64,000 nucleotides of DNA from Leptospira hartskeerlii (lineage in GTDB: Bacteria; Spirochaetota; Leptospiria; Leptospirales; Leptospiraceae), in contig NZ_NPDL01000005.1 of NCBI RefSeq assembly GCF_002811475.1, positions 300,823 to 364,822 on the forward strand, in the 5' to 3' direction. This document shows positions 1 to 8,581 of this stretch, in pieces (position 1 is the first letter of the stretch; each line of letters begins with the position of its first letter). The position numbers and the translations under genes are program-made. The notes beneath the pieces were generated by a model. That model did not search any database, was not told the DNA's origin, and was given only the letters and a program-made list of their open reading frames with translations.

Positions 1-2
1 AT

Positions 3-44
3 CGGTATGATCCGATCTTTACGATATCTAAAAATCCTTTATGA
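3..44 (+). CDS. possible C-terminal tail of an upstream gene (partial)
   Basis: One plus frame is open from the window edge to a TGA at 42-44 and reads like a plausible protein tail ending in ISKNPL. A second frame is open to a TGA at 67-69 that would overlap the ATG of the next gene. Neither can be confirmed from so few codons, and no product can be named. Confidence 0.2.
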   Translation, partial: RYDPIFTISKNPL

Positions 45-65
45 TCTAACGTATTGGAGAACTTT

Positions 66-818
66 ATGAAAGTAGCAATTGTAACAGGAGCAAGCAACGG
101 GATCGGAAAAAATACAGCGATCGAATTAGGGAAACGTGGGATCGGTGTGATCCTTACTTATCATTCTGATAAGAAAGGTGCAGAAGATGTAGTGAAAGAA
201 GTAGAGAAGAATGGATCCAAAGCGGTTTGTCTGAAGTTGGATTTAAGCCAAAAGTCTTCTTTCGAAAATTTTACAGAGCTTGTAAAAAAGAACCTAGAAG
301 AGATTTGGAAAAGAAGAACTTTTGATTACTTAGTGAACAACGGAGGTATAGGGGGAGGAATGCCTTTTACGGAGATCACGGAAGAATATTTCGATCAGAT
401 ACTGAACACAAATTTTAAAGGGCCGTTCTTCATAACACAACAACTTGTTAAATTAATAGAAGACAATGGTAGAATTGTAAATACATCCAGTTCTTCCAGC
501 CACGGATCTTTTGTAGGATATTCTGCTTATGGAGCTTCTAAAGCAGCTTTGACTTCTTGGACAAAATATCTGGCAAAAGAACTTTCTCCCAGAATGATCA
601 GAGTGAATGCAGTTTCTCCAGGTCCAACGCATACGAACCTTGGGGGTGGCGCATTCGATAAATATCCTGAATATATCCAACCATTAGCGGATCAGACAGC
701 TCTGGGAAGGATTGGAAGTCCGGACGATATTGCAAAGGTGATCGTAAATTTGTTATCGGATGAATTCTCTTGGGTAACTGCACAAGACTTAGAGGTTTCC
801 GGAGGGTTTTTGTTATAG
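66..818 (+). CDS. short-chain dehydrogenase/reductase (SDR)
   Basis: NAD(P)-dependent oxidoreductase of the classical SDR family, about 250 residues as usual. The N-terminal TGASNGIG nucleotide-binding glycine motif, the NNGG stretch after the central strand and the catalytic Tyr155-x3-Lys159 (YGASK), with a serine-rich segment just before it, are all present. The C-terminus ends in the SGGFLL type typical of FabG-like members. I chose ATG at 66 because GGAGA lies at 56-60; a TTG at 54 in the same frame would place that site inside the gene. The substrate cannot be told from sequence. It stands apart from mutY, separated by a repeat-bearing intergenic region. Confidence 0.85.
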   Translation: MKVAIVTGASNGIGKNTAIELGKRGIGVILTYHSDKKGAEDVVKEVEKNGSKAVCLKLDLSQKSSFENFTELVKKNLEEIWKRRTFDYLVNNGGIGGGMPFTEITEEYFDQILNTNFKGPFFITQQLVKLIEDNGRIVNTSSSSSHGSFVGYSAYGASKAALTSWTKYLAKELSPRMIRVNAVSPGPTHTNLGGGAFDKYPEYIQPLADQTALGRIGSPDDIAKVIVNLLSDEFSWVTAQDLEVSGGFLL

Positions 819-844
819 GTGAGGGAACTTAATCTGGAAGCGCT

Positions 845-994
845 TGTAGGAGGTCCTACAGGATTTTGGGTTGGGAATGTGCTTGCTAGTTTGAGATTTC
901 TGTGATATGGCAGTGGGTTTGGTACCACCGCCCAGCCCCCGCCCAGAGTAAGGGCGGGGAGACCCTTCCCTGAATTTTGTAGGAATTCCAACAA
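845..994. repeat. 150-bp palindrome-bounded repeat element, copy 1
   Basis: The left boundary is a perfect palindrome, TGTAGGA-GG-TCCTACA (845-860). The right boundary is TTGTAGGAATTCCAACAA (977-994), palindromic except for one A/A mismatch. Between them is a GC-rich hairpin, CCCCGCCC (937-944) with GGGCGGGG (952-959) around a 7-base loop. The same plan and almost the same length occur at 61513-61664. Spurious reverse-strand reading frames cross the element, but nothing about them looks like a protein. Confidence 0.7.
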
Positions 995-1050
995 ATCCAC
1001 TTCGAAAACTCCTTTTCTCCCTGGAGTAAAAGACTTGGATAGTCAGATAC

Positions 1051-2169
1051 ATGCGCGCCGGTCAATCCGATCTTCCGACCTACGAATTCGATCCTAAAAC
1101 GAATTTAAAGCTTAGAAATTGGTTCGTCCAAGAAAAAAGAGACCTGGCATTTCGAAAAAATAGAACCCCTTACTCTACTTGGGTGAGCGAGATCATGCTG
1201 CAGCAGACGAGAGTTGCTGCAATGCTTCCTCTTTACGAAAAGTTTATAGATAGATTTCCAAAACCGGAAGATCTTGCAATCGCTGAAGAAGAAGAAGTAT
1301 TTCGTTATTGGCAAGGACTTGGCTATTATTCCAGAGCTAAAAATCTTTTGGCTGGGGTTCAAAAGTTAGTCAATGAGTTCGGTGGAAAATTTCCTAAAAG
1401 TTTGGACGATGCTCTTTCTCTTCCTGGGGTAGGACCTTATACTGCTCGTGCAATTCTTTCTATCTCTTATAATTTACCTTTTGCAGTTTTAGACGGGAAT
1501 GCCAAAAGAGTTCTCTCTCGTTTAGCATTGTTCAGAGAATCAGGGCCAAAGGCAGATCCAGCCTTACAAAGGATCGCAGATTCATTTTTGAATTTGGAAT
1601 TTCCTGGAGACCATAATGAAGCGGTAATGGAATTGGGTGCTCGCATTTGTATTCCAAAACCTTTATGTACTGAATGCCCCCTTCAAGATGATTGTTTGGC
1701 ATACCAAAATGGTGTCCAAGACAGTATTCCTGAAATGGAAAAGAGAAAAAAGGAAATCCCTTTAAATATCCGATTTTTTATTTTAAAAACCAAACAAGGT
1801 ATAATTCTTGTTCGTTATCCGGAGAGAAGATTTTTTAAAACGATCTATTCTTTACCTTTTTCTTTTGAAGGAAAAAATCCTTACGAGGCTGATCCTATTT
1901 TGCATTGGCATCTAAAACCTTCCGATCTAGGTATCAAATTTAAACATACGATTACACACCATAAGATCCAAGGTTTCGTTTCCGAAACCGAACTGGATCA
2001 AAAATCGGAAAAGAAGATCCTGGAGAATTTCCGTAAAATTCGTCCTTCTATAGAGATTAAATATTGTAATTGGAAAAATTTGGAGACTGAGTTTCCTTCT
2101 TCGATAGCAAAAAAGATCAAACAAACGCTGGCTAAAGATGGAGCAGTTTTGCCAGGGTTAGAAAATTAA
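1051..2169 (+). CDS. mutY: A/G-specific adenine DNA glycosylase MutY
   Basis: Base-excision repair enzyme that removes adenine mispaired with 8-oxoguanine. The HhH-GPD domain fills residues about 30-220: catalytic Glu47 in SEIMLQQT, helix-hairpin-helix LPGVGPYTA near residue 125, and catalytic Asp148 in VLDGNAKR. A [4Fe-4S] cysteine cluster follows at Cys200, Cys206, Cys209 and Cys215. The first spacing is C-x5-C where MutY normally has C-x6-C, one residue short. The C-terminal part (about 235-372) is the NUDIX-like 8-oxoG recognition domain. Length is normal. The ATG at 1051 has no strong ribosome site and directly follows the repeat element. Confidence 0.95.
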   Translation: MRAGQSDLPTYEFDPKTNLKLRNWFVQEKRDLAFRKNRTPYSTWVSEIMLQQTRVAAMLPLYEKFIDRFPKPEDLAIAEEEEVFRYWQGLGYYSRAKNLLAGVQKLVNEFGGKFPKSLDDALSLPGVGPYTARAILSISYNLPFAVLDGNAKRVLSRLALFRESGPKADPALQRIADSFLNLEFPGDHNEAVMELGARICIPKPLCTECPLQDDCLAYQNGVQDSIPEMEKRKKEIPLNIRFFILKTKQGIILVRYPERRFFKTIYSLPFSFEGKNPYEADPILHWHLKPSDLGIKFKHTITHHKIQGFVSETELDQKSEKKILENFRKIRPSIEIKYCNWKNLETEFPSSIAKKIKQTLAKDGAVLPGLEN

Positions 2170-2192
2170 ACTTATAATAAAAAAGGAAAACT

Positions 2193-3950
2193 ATGAGCAT
2201 TCGATCCACTTCTGAATTTGTAAAAGAACTTTCTAAAAAAGGAGAACTTTTGGAGATCAAAGAAGAAGTGGATCCTATTCTGGAGATTGCAGAGATCCAG
2301 AGAAGGGTAGTTGCCAAAAGAGGCCCTGCACTTCTATTCTCGAACGTAAAAGGATCCAAATTTTCCGTAGCCACTAATTTATACGGCTCGGAAAATAGGA
2401 TCAAGATCGCATTCGGAGAAGATCCTGAAAAGTTTATTCAGAAAATTGCATATACTGCAAAACATCTAATGCCTCCGACTCCTAAAAAAGTTTGGGAAGC
2501 GAGATCTCTTGCCTGGACTGCCTTAAAAGTAGGTCTGCGTAAAGTTAGTAAGGCTCCTATTTTGGATTCGGAGCTGCAGAGTATTGAAGAATTACCTGCA
2601 TTAAAATCTTGGCCCAAGGATGCGGGAAGATTTATCACATTACCTTTGGTCTATACGGAAAGCCCCAAAACCGGAAAAGGAAATCTGGGAATGTATCGTA
2701 TTCAATTCCACGGGCCAAAACTTACCGGGATGCATATACAGATCCATAGAGGCGGTGGATTTCATTATTCCGAGGCGGAAGAGGAAGGTAATGCATTGCC
2801 TGCACATATCTATGTAGGAGGTCCGCCTGCTCTTACAATTTCCGCAGTAGCACCACTTCCGGAAGAGATCAGTGAGTTCCTCCTCGCCTCACTTTTATTA
2901 GGTGAAAGATTAAAGGTACTAAAAAATAAAAAGATCAGTCCGCTTCCAATTGTTGCGGATGCTGACTTTGCATTGATCGGAAAAATTCCTCCTAAGATCA
3001 GAAAACCAGAGGGCCCTTTTGGAGATCATTACGGATATTATGCACTAAAACATGATTATCCGGTATTCGAAGTGGATAAAATTTACGCTCGTAAAGATGC
3101 AATTTGGCCCGCAACAGTTGTAGGACGTCCTCCGCAAGAAGATCATTGGATTGCGGAATATCTACAACATTTATTATCTCCTATGTTCCCGATCGTGATG
3201 CCTCAGGTAAAAGGAATTTGGGCTTACGAAGAATCCGGAGTGCATTCTTTAGCAGCCGCTATCGTAAAAGAAAGATACAAAAAAGAAGCCTTCATGGGAG
3301 CCCTTCGGATTTTAGGAGAAGGACAACTGTCTCTCACTAAATTCCTGATCGTGACCGATCAAGAAGTCCCATTAATGAACTTTAAAACTACTTTCCTCGC
3401 AGCTCTTGAAAGATTTCAACCTGAGACTGACTTACATATATTCTCTAATATTTCTCAAGATACTTTGGATTATACAGGACCGAAAGTAAACGAAGGAAGC
3501 AAGGCGGTTTTACTTGGAGTTGGGCCTAAGACTCAAAAGTTAAAACCGAAGATTACTTCTAATATTAAAAATTCTAAATTCAAAAATCCGAAAGTATATT
3601 GTCCTGGAGCCTTGGTGGTTTCAGGACCGAAATATAAAAAAGGGGACCGGATCTTAGAGGCACTACGTAAAGAAGCAATCACCCAAGGATTTTTATTCGT
3701 ATTCTTAGTAGATAATTCGGAAGAAGCAACCAAATCGGATCACGATTTTATCTGGAATGTATTTACCAGATTTGAACCTGCAGCAGACATTTACGGAGAT
3801 TCGAAAGTTGTTCGAAATCATATTTCTTTCGAGGGTCCGATCCTAGTAGATGCAAGATTAAAAACCTGGTATCCTCCTGTTCTAGAAGAAGATCCTAAAA
3901 TCTCCAAACAAGTAGAAGATAGATTTGGTAGACTTTTGGATTCCCTATAG
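2193..3950 (+). CDS. UbiD-family prenyl-FMN-dependent decarboxylase
   Basis: Member of the UbiD family, which decarboxylates aromatic or conjugated acids using prenylated FMN. The hallmark EGPFGDH followed by GYYA sits at residues about 273-283, and the Arg/His-rich stretch around residues 165-190 (YRIQFHGPK, HIQIHRGGG) matches the cofactor and substrate region. At 585 residues it is about 90 longer than E. coli UbiD and closer to the long UbiD-like decarboxylases assigned to menaquinone synthesis by the futalosine route, so a quinone role is plausible but inferred. It lies 23 bp after mutY with AAAAGGAAAACT before the ATG. No UbiX-like flavin prenyltransferase gene is visible in the window. 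Confidence 0.85.
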   Translation: MSIRSTSEFVKELSKKGELLEIKEEVDPILEIAEIQRRVVAKRGPALLFSNVKGSKFSVATNLYGSENRIKIAFGEDPEKFIQKIAYTAKHLMPPTPKKVWEARSLAWTALKVGLRKVSKAPILDSELQSIEELPALKSWPKDAGRFITLPLVYTESPKTGKGNLGMYRIQFHGPKLTGMHIQIHRGGGFHYSEAEEEGNALPAHIYVGGPPALTISAVAPLPEEISEFLLASLLLGERLKVLKNKKISPLPIVADADFALIGKIPPKIRKPEGPFGDHYGYYALKHDYPVFEVDKIYARKDAIWPATVVGRPPQEDHWIAEYLQHLLSPMFPIVMPQVKGIWAYEESGVHSLAAAIVKERYKKEAFMGALRILGEGQLSLTKFLIVTDQEVPLMNFKTTFLAALERFQPETDLHIFSNISQDTLDYTGPKVNEGSKAVLLGVGPKTQKLKPKITSNIKNSKFKNPKVYCPGALVVSGPKYKKGDRILEALRKEAITQGFLFVFLVDNSEEATKSDHDFIWNVFTRFEPAADIYGDSKVVRNHISFEGPILVDARLKTWYPPVLEEDPKISKQVEDRFGRLLDSL

Positions 3951-3997
3951 GAACTTGTCCTAGGAAAAGTGAACTTTAATCAAATGGAAGAATGGGA

Positions 3998-4957
3998 ATG
4001 AAACGAGTAATCGTTACCGGCGGAGCCGGGCTAATTGGAAGTAATGTAGTTAGACTTCTGAATGAGCAAGGTATTTCAGATATCCTTGTAGTAGATCATT
4101 TGGGTACCTCTTCCAAATGGAAAAACCTAAGAGGATTGGAATATACAGATTATTCCGAAAAAGAAGAATTTCTACAAAAAGTACAAACCACAGATATCTT
4201 AAAAGATTATTCTCATATCTTTCATTTAGGTGCTTGTTCTTCTACAACTGAAACGGATGCTTCTTATCTAATCAGAAACAATTATGAATATACCAAGATC
4301 TTAGCGGAGGAGTCTCTTCATAAAAAGATACATTTCCTATACGCTTCTTCCGCAGCCACTTACGGAGAAGGGCAATTTGGATACGACGATAAGGCGCCGA
4401 TCCATTCTCTCAAACCTCTGAATATGTATGGATACTCCAAACATATGTTCGATCTATATGCCCTGAAAAAAGGATTCTTAGATAAGATCACAGGAGTGAA
4501 ATACTTCAATATATTCGGATTCGGAGAGGCTCACAAAGAGGACATGAGATCCGTAGTATTGAAAGGATACGAACAGATCTCTTCCGAAGGAAAATTGAGA
4601 TTATTCAAGTCCTACCGTCCAGATTATAAGGATGGAGAACAAAAAAGGGACTTCCTTTACGTAAAAGACGCGGCCAAGATCAGCTTATTTCTTTTAGAAA
4701 ACCGTAAATTCGGTTTATATAATGTGGGAAGAGGGCAAGCGGAGACCTGGAAATCGCTTGCTTCCGCTTTATTTAAGGCGATGGGAAAACCGGAAAATAT
4801 AGAATATATGGAAATGCCCGAAAGTTTAAAGGCAAAATACCAATATTATACAAAAGCTGAGACTCAAAAGCTGATCTCAAGCGGTTACAAAGAAGGATTT
4901 ACTGATTTGGAAACTGCGATTGCGGATTACGTGGATCTGCTGAGAAAAGAAGATTAA
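3998..4957 (+). CDS. hldD: ADP-L-glycero-D-manno-heptose-6-epimerase HldD
   Basis: Epimerase that completes ADP-L-glycero-D-manno-heptose for the lipopolysaccharide inner core, acting in the cytoplasm. It is an extended-SDR protein with VTGGAGLIGSN at the N-terminus, the HldD-type segment ILVVDHLG plus KWKNL shortly after it, ASSAATYG, and the catalytic Tyr144-x3-Lys148 (YGYSK motif Y-GYS-K). Length (319) matches the family. Two in-frame ATGs lie at 3992 and 3998; GGAAG at 3985-3989 favours 3998. A galactose-epimerase-like relative is the alternative, but the N-terminal half is distinctly HldD-like. Confidence 0.9.
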   Translation: MKRVIVTGGAGLIGSNVVRLLNEQGISDILVVDHLGTSSKWKNLRGLEYTDYSEKEEFLQKVQTTDILKDYSHIFHLGACSSTTETDASYLIRNNYEYTKILAEESLHKKIHFLYASSAATYGEGQFGYDDKAPIHSLKPLNMYGYSKHMFDLYALKKGFLDKITGVKYFNIFGFGEAHKEDMRSVVLKGYEQISSEGKLRLFKSYRPDYKDGEQKRDFLYVKDAAKISLFLLENRKFGLYNVGRGQAETWKSLASALFKAMGKPENIEYMEMPESLKAKYQYYTKAETQKLISSGYKEGFTDLETAIADYVDLLRKED

Positions 4958-4960
4958 TAA

Positions 4961-4983
4961 GGGGCTCCTTTGAAGGGAACCCC
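4961..4983. terminator. GC-rich hairpin between convergent hldD and arsR-type genes
   Basis: GGGGCTCCT at 4961-4969 pairs with GGGAACCCC at 4975-4983, with one C/A mismatch and one G-T pair, around a 5-base loop. It sits between two convergent stop codons, which fits a bidirectional terminator. There is no clear T-run on either side, so this is weak. Confidence 0.35.
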
Positions 4984-4997
4984 GCAGTAGCTATTAA

Positions 4998-5300
4998 TTA
5001 CTTAGAAAAGATCTGAAGTAAAGATTTTGCGAATGCTTTGAATTTTGCGTCTTTGATAGAGTAGAATACTTGGTTAGAAACTTTTTTGCTTCCTAAGTAT
5101 CCTGCTTCTTTCATTTTGCTTAAGTGTTGAGATGCAGCTGATTGGCTGATACCAAGTGCGTCTACAAGTTCTCCCACGCTGTGTTCTTTTCTAGAAAGAT
5201 GGAGAAGGATTTTTAATCTGTCAGGATGAGCTACTGCTTTAAGTCCGCGGATGGTAGAATCCAGATGAGTTTTTTTAATTTCTAACTTTTGGGCTGCCAT
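4998..5300 (-). CDS. ArsR-family winged-helix transcription regulator
   Basis: Small (100 aa) DNA-binding protein of the ArsR/SmtB superfamily. Residues about 20-90 form the winged helix: VAHPDRLKILLHL, then the recognition helix ISQSAASQHLSKMKEAG, then a wing ending in VFYSIKD. There are no cysteines, so it cannot be a classical Cys-based arsenic or cadmium sensor; it resembles the SdpR/NolR-like members that sense other signals. It is transcribed alone from an AT-rich upstream region. Such proteins usually repress their own and neighbouring genes, but no obvious target is adjacent. Confidence 0.85.
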   Translation of the reverse strand: MAAQKLEIKKTHLDSTIRGLKAVAHPDRLKILLHLSRKEHSVGELVDALGISQSAASQHLSKMKEAGYLGSKKVSNQVFYSIKDAKFKAFAKSLLQIFSK

Positions 5301-5750
5301 AATCTGCCTTCTGTTGTATTTGAATCCACTCTAACATAACCTTTGAAATTTACAAGGATTTCCGAAAAGTATCTCTATTTTTTGTAAAATTATAAATCAT
5401 GTAAATTATGATATAATTATGTAAATAAAATGGAAAATAATTTATTACCAATTGTAGAAGTAATAACCTCAAAGCTTACATATATTGAATATTATAACTT
5501 TCAATCCTTCGAATATTAGAACCCTCTTACGTTTAGAAGATCCCAAAAACTCAATATTCTAATTTAACAATAAACTAAAAATGTACTATTATAAACTTCG
5601 AATTTGCCGGAATTCTAATGCAAGAAAACGTTTAGAAGTGTGAACAAGCTTTCAGCTTAACGAAGATAGGCGAAATGGAATTATTGAAGGCAAAAGTGTG
5701 GAAGAATTAAGGAAAACTAATGGACTGAAGAAGGGAATAAAAGAAACAAA
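5301..5750. other. AT-rich gene-free region upstream of the ArsR-type gene
   Basis: About 450 bp without a convincing reading frame, much richer in A+T than its surroundings. The half next to the ArsR-type gene must carry its promoter. It contains TGTAAA at 5383-5388, 5400-5405 and 5420-5425, and the reverse TTTACA at 5349-5354, which are candidate operator half-sites. No tRNA-like or riboswitch-like structure is evident. The rest (5450-5750) shows nothing I can name. Confidence 0.5.
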
Positions 5751-5769
5751 GGGGTCAAATTTTGACCCC
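5751..5769 (-). terminator. terminator overlapping the stop of the FabG-like gene
   Basis: GGGGTCAAA (5751-5759) and TTTGACCCC (5761-5769) form a perfect 9-bp inverted repeat around one base. The stop codon of the minus-strand reductase (5755-5757) lies inside the stem. Read on the minus strand the hairpin is followed by TTTGTTTCTTTT, a U-rich tract, so it looks like an intrinsic terminator built into the end of the gene. Confidence 0.65.
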
Positions 5770-6525
5770 TCCAGAAATTTCCAAAACGACTCCGTCTACA
5801 AGATCGTTTTGAGCGATAAATACCGCGGTGCTTGCAATTTCATCCGGTCTGCCTAATCTACCGATCGGGATCAAGGCTTCCCATTTTTTTAGAGCTTCCG
5901 GATTCATATCTTTCATTACCATCTCAGTAGCGATGAATCCAGGTGCAATTCCTGCGACTCTGATGCCGTAACGGCTGAGTTCCTTCGCCCATAACTTTGT
6001 CATGGCTGCTACACCCGCTTTTGCCGCGGAATAGTTGGTTTGACCAGGATTGCCATGCATAGAAACGGAAGCGATAGGGATAATCACACCTTTGGTACCG
6101 TTATTTACCATTTGAACTGCCGCTTCTCTACCTGTTAAGAATACTCCAGTCAGGTTAACGTCGATCACGGCCTGCCATTCTGCCAAAGACATTTTGGAGG
6201 CAACTTTACCAGTTTGTTTATCCGCTTTTATTAAGAGACCGTCTCTTAAGATCCCGGCATTCAAAACTGCGATATCGACGGAACCGAAGGCGGAAACCGC
6301 TTGCTCCATAAGTTCAACAGCGTCTTTTTCCTTAGAAACGTCTGTCGGAACTGCGATTACCTTAGCACCTAGTGCTTCGATCTCTTTTTTAGCTCCACCA
6401 AGTTTGTCTGCGGAGATATCCGATAGAACGATATTGGCTCCCAATTTCGCAAAATGAAGGGCCATCTCTTTGCCTAAACCTCCGGCGGAACCGGTGATTA
6501 CGGCAGTCTTATTTGTGATTTCCAA
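5755..6525 (-). CDS. FabG-like 3-oxoacyl-ACP reductase (SDR)
   Basis: Classical SDR of 256 residues that probably reduces a 3-oxoacyl thioester or related ketone with NADPH. Motifs: [10 protein letters not shown] at residues 10-19, LNAGI in the middle, catalytic Tyr165-x3-Lys169 (YSAAK), and the SGGVKI C-terminal end. An insertion around residues 95-112 ([14 protein letters not shown]) is seen in several FabG-like paralogs. The start overlaps the end of the upstream ATPase-like gene by 17 bp, so the two are co-transcribed and probably translationally coupled. Whether it is the essential FabG or a paralog cannot be decided here. Confidence 0.85.
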   Translation of the reverse strand: MEITNKTAVITGSAGGLGKEMALHFAKLGANIVLSDISADKLGGAKKEIEALGAKVIAVPTDVSKEKDAVELMEQAVSAFGSVDIAVLNAGILRDGLLIKADKQTGKVASKMSLAEWQAVIDVNLTGVFLTGREAAVQMVNNGTKGVIIPIASVSMHGNPGQTNYSAAKAGVAAMTKLWAKELSRYGIRVAGIAPGFIATEMVMKDMNPEALKKWEALIPIGRLGRPDEIASTAVFIAQNDLVDGVVLEISGGVKI

Positions 6526-7213
6526 CTTGGTTGATTTCCTTACTTCTAATGGTTACATAATTGTCGGTGAAAGGGATTTCTACCCTGGCGACAGTTTCAG
6601 CGGCGCTGGTTTGGATCCTGAATAGGTTTGGATCAATATTCTCACTTTTGAGAAGGATCATGATGAGAGCAATCCCAAGACCGGCTCCCTCAGTATTGTC
6701 CATATTATCCATATAGAACTCGGCGATATCATTGTATTCCATCGCCTTTCGCATTTTCTCCCTCATACGAGATTCTTCGATCTCGATTACGGGAGTATTA
6801 TTAACTACTTCGACTACCAAACCTTCGGAGGCGTAAGTGACCGAAATTTTGACAAAAACACCTCTGGCAAGACAACGCTTTCCGTATTCGTCAGCCATTT
6901 TTTCGGAGAAGTTCTCTTTGAATTGGGCCAGACCTTGGTCATAATGTTCATGATTTCGGATGTCCAGACCAAGATCTTCGAAGAAAACCCTCTTTTGGTT
7001 GGCCTTTACTCCGTTGATCGCCATCTCTTTGGTGATCGTATACAGCATCTCGATGTATCTTGTTTGGCCTAATTTTTCCAGAACTTCTGTTAGAATACGT
7101 AAAACGTATTTTTCCAATTTGGAATTCATTCTGGAAGATTGAACGGAGATGCGGGAGCGGCTGAGGATGTATTCTGAGAGCTGGGCGTCTAGATCTTTGA
7201 AACTTTTTGCCAT
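6509..7213 (-). CDS. GHKL/HATPase-like regulatory protein (anti-sigma or kinase-like)
   Basis: 234-residue protein with features of the histidine-kinase-type ATP-binding fold. An N-box-like [10 protein letters not shown] lies around residues 65-75, and a glycine-rich G2-like [10 protein letters not shown] around residues 180-190. The G1 box that should read DxGxG is degenerate (VVNNTPV), so nucleotide binding is likely but hydrolysis uncertain. No dimerisation domain, phospho-accepting histidine or membrane segment is visible. In this it resembles stand-alone anti-sigma or switch-type ATPases. It is the first gene of a two-gene operon with the FabG-like reductase, overlapping it by 17 bp. Confidence 0.6.
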   Translation of the reverse strand: MAKSFKDLDAQLSEYILSRSRISVQSSRMNSKLEKYVLRILTEVLEKLGQTRYIEMLYTITKEMAINGVKANQKRVFFEDLGLDIRNHEHYDQGLAQFKENFSEKMADEYGKRCLARGVFVKISVTYASEGLVVEVVNNTPVIEIEESRMREKMRKAMEYNDIAEFYMDNMDNTEGAGLGIALIMILLKSENIDPNLFRIQTSAAETVARVEIPFTDNYVTIRSKEINQVGNHK

Positions 7214-7478
7214 GCTCGTTTAGTCCTCTGTAGGAGAAAAATCGATACCCAGTGTTTCCCCCAGGACGATTCATGCAATCAAAAATCCTCGGGTCCCAGA
7301 TCTCAAAAAGGATACAAACGTAAATGTCTGGCCGCGTCCCTCGCGAACCTAAACCGAAATAATGATGAACGGCCTGTTTCTGCCTTGCTCGTTATAATTA
7401 AAATTCTAGATTTGAGGTTGCCGATTTTCTAATTTGGAAAAAATATTTCGTAATCTTTTTCGATCCGGATCAATAAAA

Positions 7479-8462
7479 ATGAAACTCGTAAAATTAATTC
7501 TTCGGTTGCTTCCTCTCTTTCTAATCCTTAGCAGTTTGGGACTTCCCGCGCAACCTGCTCCTTATAAATTGGTAAATCCTGTACGTATACGACCATTTGG
7601 AGATTCCATCACATATGGAGTTCAATTTGCTGCTGGTTTTCCTTTTTGCCCAGTTCCGGCTATCGGACAATATATTTGCTCGCCTCCTATTGCAATCGGA
7701 GGAGGCTATCGGGGATGGATGACTTTATTTTCCTTTGAAGGAGATGGTATCATATTCACTACCGAAGGATACCAAGCAGGAGGATCAAATACGAGCCAAT
7801 GGGTATCCAATACGCAGATGCATGATGGTTATCCTGGCTGGACAAATGAAGCATTGATGCCAATTGCCGGTTTGCCTAGCTTTTCGGATATTACGCTCGT
7901 CCATTCTGGTACGAATGATATGTGGCAGATCTTAAAGATCCAGAATCCAACGGATGCTCAGATCGATCAAGTGGCGTCTTCCGTTGGGGTGAGTCTTTTT
8001 CAGTTGCTTAGCCAGCTACTTGCCAATAACCCAAAAGCTTACGTGTTCGTTGCCAAAATCATCCAAGTTTCGGCGCCTCAGGCTCCTTATAATTCTTTCG
8101 ATTATAATACGGTAAATAAAGTCATCTTTAAGTACAATAATTACATTTCAAATAATTGGAATAATATGCCGCCTGCGAACAGGGCAAGGATGGCGCTTGT
8201 AGATATGTCCCAAGTTTTACAACCAGGACCTGACTATTCCGGTGACGGAGTCCATCCGAGTGGATTAGGTTATATGAAGATAGCTTGCACATGGATCCAA
8301 GCCATTAAAGGACAAAAACCTAACCCGCAGGAACCTTGTTCAGGAATCACGGATTTAAGCGCGGTCCAAAAAATGAACCCGTCTAAAAATGAAACGAAAC
8401 AGATGACTCTTCCCAAAGAACAGTTTCAACAATTGCTTCAAGGAAAGTTGCGATCTAATTGA
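7479..8462 (+). CDS. secreted SGNH/GDSL-type hydrolase
   Basis: Exported esterase or acylhydrolase of the SGNH superfamily, about 327 residues. Block I is FGDSITYG with nucleophile Ser43, block III contains SGTNDMW, and block V is DGVHPSG with Asp256 and His259. The first 27 or so residues form a signal peptide (basic start, LILRLLPLFLILSS core, then an LPAQPA cleavage region). I chose ATG at 7479 because the signal peptide begins there; a TTG at 7434 in frame would add 15 residues before it. Substrates could be carbohydrate acetyl esters or lipids. It is divergent from the ATPase-like gene and stands alone. Confidence 0.8.
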   Translation: MKLVKLILRLLPLFLILSSLGLPAQPAPYKLVNPVRIRPFGDSITYGVQFAAGFPFCPVPAIGQYICSPPIAIGGGYRGWMTLFSFEGDGIIFTTEGYQAGGSNTSQWVSNTQMHDGYPGWTNEALMPIAGLPSFSDITLVHSGTNDMWQILKIQNPTDAQIDQVASSVGVSLFQLLSQLLANNPKAYVFVAKIIQVSAPQAPYNSFDYNTVNKVIFKYNNYISNNWNNMPPANRARMALVDMSQVLQPGPDYSGDGVHPSGLGYMKIACTWIQAIKGQKPNPQEPCSGITDLSAVQKMNPSKNETKQMTLPKEQFQQLLQGKLRSN

Positions 8463-8545
8463 GATGACTTTTCCTTCTCTTTTATTTTGGGAGAGGGAAA
8501 AAATAAAAATACTATACAAAAAAATAGTTTACAAAAGTATATAAT

Positions 8546-8560
8546 CATACGAATAGTATG
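8546..8560. promoter_or_regulatory. inverted repeat CATAC-N5-GTATG upstream of recN
   Basis: A perfect 5+5 inverted repeat 22 bp before the recN start, just downstream of AT-rich sequence with TTTACA at 8529-8534 and TATAAT at 8539-8544. The position suits an operator, and recN is a classical damage-inducible gene, so LexA or another repressor could act here. The regulator is inferred only. Confidence 0.35.
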
Positions 8561-8581
8561 CTGTAGCTAAGAGGAAAAACC

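Noticed and set aside
692..1052. Minus-strand reading frames across the 819-1050 gap
   Set aside because: They are translations of the palindromic repeat and its GC-rich hairpin, low-complexity Gly/Pro/Arg, with no ribosome site.
8470..8505. Pyrimidine/purine inverted repeat between the SGNH hydrolase and recN genes
   Set aside because: The arms pair, but no T-run follows on either strand; the sequence is low-complexity, so I did not call it a terminator.
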